Source: Sphingomonas psychrolutea (lineage in GTDB: Bacteria > Pseudomonadota > Alphaproteobacteria > Sphingomonadales > Sphingomonadaceae). Taken from it: a stretch of 64,000 nt of DNA. Where the stretch lies: assembly GCF_014636175.1 (NCBI RefSeq), contig NZ_BMDW01000004.1, positions 143,387-207,386 on the forward strand, in the 5' to 3' direction. Below, in pieces: positions 60,603-64,000 of the stretch. Every line of letters starts with the position of its first letter. Positions within the stretch are counted from its first letter, which is position 1. The translations under genes and the position numbers were made by a program. The notes below the pieces were generated by a model. It was not told where the DNA came from, ran no database searches, and saw only the letters and a program-made list of their open reading frames with translations.

Positions 60603-62423
60603 GTGACCCCTCTTCAGAACATCCGCAATTTCAGCATTATCGCTCATATCGACCATGGCAAATCGACGCTTGCCGATCGCCTGATCCAGGCGACGGGAGG
60701 GCTCACCGACCGGGAGATGTCCGAGCAAGTTCTTGATAACATGGACATTGAGAAAGAGCGCGGGATCACGATCAAGGCGCAGACGGTGCGGCTGCGCTAT
60801 ACCGCGAAGGACGGGATCGAATATGCCCTGAACCTAATGGACACCCCGGGCCACGTCGATTTCGCCTATGAAGTCAGCCGCAGCCTCGCGGCGTGCGAGG
60901 GCGCGTTGCTCGTCGTCGATGCAGCACAAGGCGTCGAGGCGCAGACGCTCGCCAATGTTTATCAGTCGATCGAGCACAATCACGAGATCGTGCCGGTCAT
61001 CAACAAAATCGACCTGCCCTCGGCCGATCCCGAAAAGGTCAAGGCCGAGATCGAGGAAGTGATCGGGCTCGACGCGTCGCAAGCCGTGTTGACCAGCGCC
61101 AAGGCCGGGATCGGTATTGCCGAAGTGCTCGAAGCGATCGTCACGCGCATACCGCCGCCGCAGGGCGATGCCGAGGCACCGCTCAAGGCGATGCTGGTCG
61201 ACAGCTGGTACGACCCATATCTCGGCGTCGTCATCCTCGTCCGCGTGATGGCGGGCGTGCTGAAAAAGGGCCAGCAGATCAAGTTCATGTCAGCCGGCAC
61301 CGTCCATCTGGTCGACCGCGTCGGCTGCTTCCGCCCCAAGATCGAGCAATTGACCGACCTTGGCCCCGGCGAGATCGGCTTCATTACCGCGCAGATCAAG
61401 GAAGTCGCGCAAACCCGCGTCGGCGACACGATCACCGATGCCAAGCGCCCCGCCGCCGAGGCGCTGCCCGGCTTCAAGGAAGTCCAGCCGGTGGTGTTTT
61501 GCGGCCTCTTTCCGGTCGATGCCGCCGATTTCGAGAAATTGCGCGAGAGCATCAGCAAGTTGCGGCTCAATGACGCGTCCTTCAGCTTCGAGATGGAAAC
61601 GTCGGCGGCGTTGGGCTTCGGCTTCCGCTGCGGGTTTCTCGGGCTGCTCCATCTCGAAATCATCCAGGAGCGGCTGACGCGCGAATATGATCTCGACCTG
61701 ATCACCACCGCGCCCTCGGTGGTGTACGAAATCGAGCTGACCCATCCCGACCCGGCGGGCACGACGCATTTCGAGCTGCATAACCCCGCCGACATGCCCG
61801 AACCCAACAAGATCGCGACGATCAGCGAGCCGTGGATCGAGGCGATCATTTACGTCCCCGACGAATATCTCGGCAGTATCCTGAAGCTGTGCCAGGACCG
61901 GCGCGGCATCCAGAAGAACCTGACCTATGTCGGCGGCCGCGCGCAGGCGACGTATGAATTGCCGCTCAACGAAGTGGTGTTCGATTTTTACGACCGGCTG
62001 AAATCGCTGTCCAAGGGCTATGCCAGTTTCGATTATACCCAGATCGGCAACCGCGAGGGCGACCTCGTCAAGATGAGCATCCTCGTCAATGAGGAGCCGG
62101 TCGACGCGCTCAGCATGATCGTCCATCGCGGCACCGCCGAGACGCGCGGGCGCGGCATGGTCGAGCGGCTGAAGGAGCTGATCCCGCGGCATTTGTTCAA
62201 GATCCCGATCCAGGCGGCGATCGGCGGCAAGGTGATCGCACGCGAGACGATCAGCGCGATGCGCAAGGACGTGACCGCGAAATGCTATGGCGGCGACGCC
62301 AGCCGCAAGCGCAAGCTGCTCGACAAGCAAAAGAAGGGCAAGTTGAAGATGCGCGAATATGGGTCGGTGAGTATTCCGCAGGAGGCGTTTATTGCGGCGC
62401 TTAGGATGGGGGACGAGGGCTGA
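60603..62423 (+). CDS. lepA: Elongation factor 4 (LepA), ribosome back-translocating GTPase
   Basis: 606 residues from the GTG at 60603 ((V)[21 protein letters not shown]), close to the 599 of E. coli. G1 is [10 protein letters not shown]3 DTPGHVDF, G4 NKID; the EF4-specific C-terminal domain is present and ends [18 protein letters not shown]. An ATG 14 codons upstream (MATLILFST) is possible. LepA moves stalled ribosomes back by one codon. The last 23 bases overlap the end of the opposite-strand gene. Confidence 0.95.
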   Translation: MTPLQNIRNFSIIAHIDHGKSTLADRLIQATGGLTDREMSEQVLDNMDIEKERGITIKAQTVRLRYTAKDGIEYALNLMDTPGHVDFAYEVSRSLAACEGALLVVDAAQGVEAQTLANVYQSIEHNHEIVPVINKIDLPSADPEKVKAEIEEVIGLDASQAVLTSAKAGIGIAEVLEAIVTRIPPPQGDAEAPLKAMLVDSWYDPYLGVVILVRVMAGVLKKGQQIKFMSAGTVHLVDRVGCFRPKIEQLTDLGPGEIGFITAQIKEVAQTRVGDTITDAKRPAAEALPGFKEVQPVVFCGLFPVDAADFEKLRESISKLRLNDASFSFEMETSAALGFGFRCGFLGLLHLEIIQERLTREYDLDLITTAPSVVYEIELTHPDPAGTTHFELHNPADMPEPNKIATISEPWIEAIIYVPDEYLGSILKLCQDRRGIQKNLTYVGGRAQATYELPLNEVVFDFYDRLKSLSKGYASFDYTQIGNREGDLVKMSILVNEEPVDALSMIVHRGTAETRGRGMVERLKELIPRHLFKIPIQAAIGGKVIARETISAMRKDVTAKCYGGDASRKRKLLDKQKKGKLKMREYGSVSIPQEAFIAALRMGDEG

Positions 62424-62679
62424 GCCTCTTCTTCTGAATCTTTGCGGCCTGTTCGTAGATCGGCTTGGACAGATCGACCCCCTTGCGGACCGCAAATTCC
62501 CCGGACAGGGCACCATAGCCCTTCAAGTCGAGCACTTTGCCGCTCGCGGAATCGCGGATCGTCGTCGGAAAGCCCTTGCCGTGTCGGTCAAAGATGAAGC
62601 CACTCGGCGAGGGGGTGGGCAACGCTGTGGCTATGTTGGGAATATGAGCTACACTTCGAATGGCGGCAAGATTGCTCAC
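62401..62679 (-). CDS. Small uncharacterised protein, probable remnant of a longer gene
   Basis: A 92-residue frame from the GTG at 62679. The frame stays open a further 57 bases upstream, up to 62736, with ordinary coding-like sequence (IRSGEFSGQARKQLNL) but no start. The visible part reads [36 protein letters not shown]. It could be the C-terminal end of a longer protein cut by the foreign stretch that starts just beyond. No domain is recognised. Confidence 0.5.
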   Translation of the reverse strand: MSNLAAIRSVAHIPNIATALPTPSPSGFIFDRHGKGFPTTIRDSASGKVLDLKGYGALSGEFAVRKGVDLSKPIYEQAAKIQKKRLSPRPPS

Positions 62680-62802
62680 CGATGCACCGGCAAGATTTAG
62701 CTGTTTTCGCGCCTGCCCGGAAAATTCGCCGGAGCGGATAAATTAGCCTGGAACATATCACGAACTAAACCATACAGATTTGGGATTTTCTGGAGTTGGT
62801 TA

Positions 62803-63945
62803 ATGTCCGATTCTAATTTCGCTTGGAAGGCCGCTTCAACGCGGCCAATAAACAACTCAATGGCCCTCAAGCACACTTTTTATGAGTTTTTCGCCGGGGG
62901 TGGCATGGCGCGCGCTGGCCTAGGCCCAAATTGGTCTTGTTTATTTTCCAATGATTTCAGTGATATGAAATCGCGCGCGTACATCGAGAATTGGGGTAAA
63001 GACGATTTTGTGGGTGGGGACATCGGAAAAGTCTCCACGAGCCAATTGCCCAACCGTGCCGATTTGGCGTGGGCTTCGTTTCCGTGCCAAGATTTGTCGC
63101 TGGCTGGCAACTACAAGGGTCTTGGAGAATCGTCGGCGGCGGTAATGACCCGCTCGGGTACGTTCTGGCCCTTCTGGTCACTGATCACCAAGCTATGTTC
63201 TGAAGGCCGAGGTCCTCGCCTGATCGTGCTGGAAAACGTGGTAGGTGCCATCACGTCGCGAGAGGGTCAAGATTTCGCTGCGTTATGCAGCTCTTTGACT
63301 GAAGCAGGCTATACCTACGGCGCGATGGTTGTTGATGCCCGCCATTTTGTGCCACAAAGTCGGGCTAGCGTATTTTTTATTGCCGTAGCTAAAGATGTTT
63401 CGGTTCCAGTGAATTTAACCCTGCCCCGTCTAGACGAAACATGGCATCCTGCTGCGCTGGTTGAGGCGCAAGCTCGATTGGAGGGCAAGGCGAAAAGGCA
63501 ATGGGTATGGTGGCACCTACCAACCCCGCCCGTTCGCAATATTGGGTTCGCAGACATTATCGAAGAAAGGCCTGTCGGTTGCCGATGGCACTCCAAAGCG
63601 GAAACCGACCGTCTTCTGGAAATGATGGCCCCGCTCCACAGAGCAAAAGTCGAACGAGCTCGAACGACCGGCACACGGCAAGTCGGTGGCGTTTACAAGC
63701 GTACTCGGCTCGACGAATTTGGCGTGAAGCGTCAGCGCGCTGAGATACGGTTCGATGACACCGCTGGCTGCCTCCGGACTCCGGCGGGCGGCTCAAGTCG
63801 CCAAACGATCGTAGTGGTCGAAGGTGACTCAACGCGATCGCGCCTTTTATCGCCACGAGAGGCGGCGCGTCTCATGGGGATAGATGACAATTACAAATGG
63901 CTTTGTTGCATAACGTCGCGAGAGCATAACCGCGCTTTTACTTGA
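62803..63945 (+). CDS. C5-cytosine DNA methyltransferase, C-terminally truncated
   Basis: 380 residues starting MSDSNFAWKAASTRP; GGAG precedes the ATG. Motif I is EFFAGGGMARAGL, motif IV has the catalytic Cys95 in FPCQDLS, motif VI is ENV (144-146), motif VIII is QSRASVFF, and motif IX contains REAARLMGI. Motif X (GNAV type) is missing: after DDNYK the sequence changes to an unrelated 14-residue tail. Without motif X the SAM pocket is incomplete, so activity is doubtful. No restriction enzyme gene is seen. Base composition is lower in GC than the rest of the window, a sign of transfer. Confidence 0.87.
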   Translation: MSDSNFAWKAASTRPINNSMALKHTFYEFFAGGGMARAGLGPNWSCLFSNDFSDMKSRAYIENWGKDDFVGGDIGKVSTSQLPNRADLAWASFPCQDLSLAGNYKGLGESSAAVMTRSGTFWPFWSLITKLCSEGRGPRLIVLENVVGAITSREGQDFAALCSSLTEAGYTYGAMVVDARHFVPQSRASVFFIAVAKDVSVPVNLTLPRLDETWHPAALVEAQARLEGKAKRQWVWWHLPTPPVRNIGFADIIEERPVGCRWHSKAETDRLLEMMAPLHRAKVERARTTGTRQVGGVYKRTRLDEFGVKRQRAEIRFDDTAGCLRTPAGGSSRQTIVVVEGDSTRSRLLSPREAARLMGIDDNYKWLCCITSREHNRAFT

Positions 63946-64000
63946 AGATGTTATGAGAGGCGGACGGTCACCGGTGTTCCTATTTCGGAGAAGCGATTCA
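63899..64000. mobile_element. Possible end of an insertion sequence in the methyltransferase gene
   Basis: At 63899 the sequence GGCTTTGTTGCATAA begins, directly where the methyltransferase loses similarity to its family. Several IS families end in GGCnnTGTTGCA. Only 102 bases are in the window and no transposase is visible, so this is tentative. Confidence 0.4.

Overview
The window is a piece of a high-GC alphaproteobacterial chromosome, most likely from the order Sphingomonadales (Sphingomonas or a close relative). The call rests on gene content and protein style: the dcw cluster order mraZ-rsmH-ftsL-ftsI-murE, an NDUFA12-type complex I accessory protein, DUF2155, a two-domain cold-shock protein, a BigR/SqrR-type repressor, and several exported proteins of a sphingomonad type. 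No database search was possible, so the genus is an inference.

Layout. 1-5 kb: start of the division and cell-wall cluster on the minus strand (mraZ, rsmH, ftsL, ftsI, murE cut by the window edge), with four 10-bp-phased GGGGA boxes in front of mraZ. 5.2-10.2 kb: a small membrane protein, a cysteine synthase-like enzyme, and a vapBC pair whose vapC toxin is split by a complete IS21-family element; the ends, the 8-bp target duplication and the restored reading frame can all be read. 10.3-15 kb: lipoprotein, ParA-like ATPase, aat, DUF2155, NDUFA12, DUF192, double cold-shock protein, recX. 15.1-21.9 kb: fatty acyl-AMP ligase, a sulfide/persulfide detoxification divergon (BigR-like repressor, rhodanese, TauE-type exporter, persulfide dioxygenase-like MBL enzyme), and a GGDEF-EAL protein.

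22-49 kb: the transcription/translation block tRNA-Trp, secE, nusG, rplKA, rplJL, rpoBC. It is broken into four parts by unrelated, mostly opposite-strand genes: vapBC, a duplicated-helix protein and an exported CxxCH protein; then cspA, AsmA, PhoX and a Tat-exported aminotransferase; then a DUF2975/XRE module and two proline-rich paralogs. A three-hairpin element with covarying stems follows tRNA-Trp, nusG and rplL, and a large palindrome separates rpoB from rpoC.

49-64 kb: small exported proteins, molybdate transporter modABC, a GIY-YIG nuclease gene lying between the arms of a REP-like palindrome, a GH18-NodB-GT2 fusion protein, tRNA-Pro(CGG), pnuC with a NadR-like kinase, a periplasmic peroxiredoxin, a CsgG-like lipoprotein-type protein with an SH3 domain, lepA, and finally a stretch of different base composition with a C5-cytosine methyltransferase that looks cut by another insertion at the window edge.

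The most unusual items are the covarying three-hairpin repeat, the nuclease gene inside the REP palindrome, and the exact IS21 disruption that leaves an orphan VapB antitoxin.
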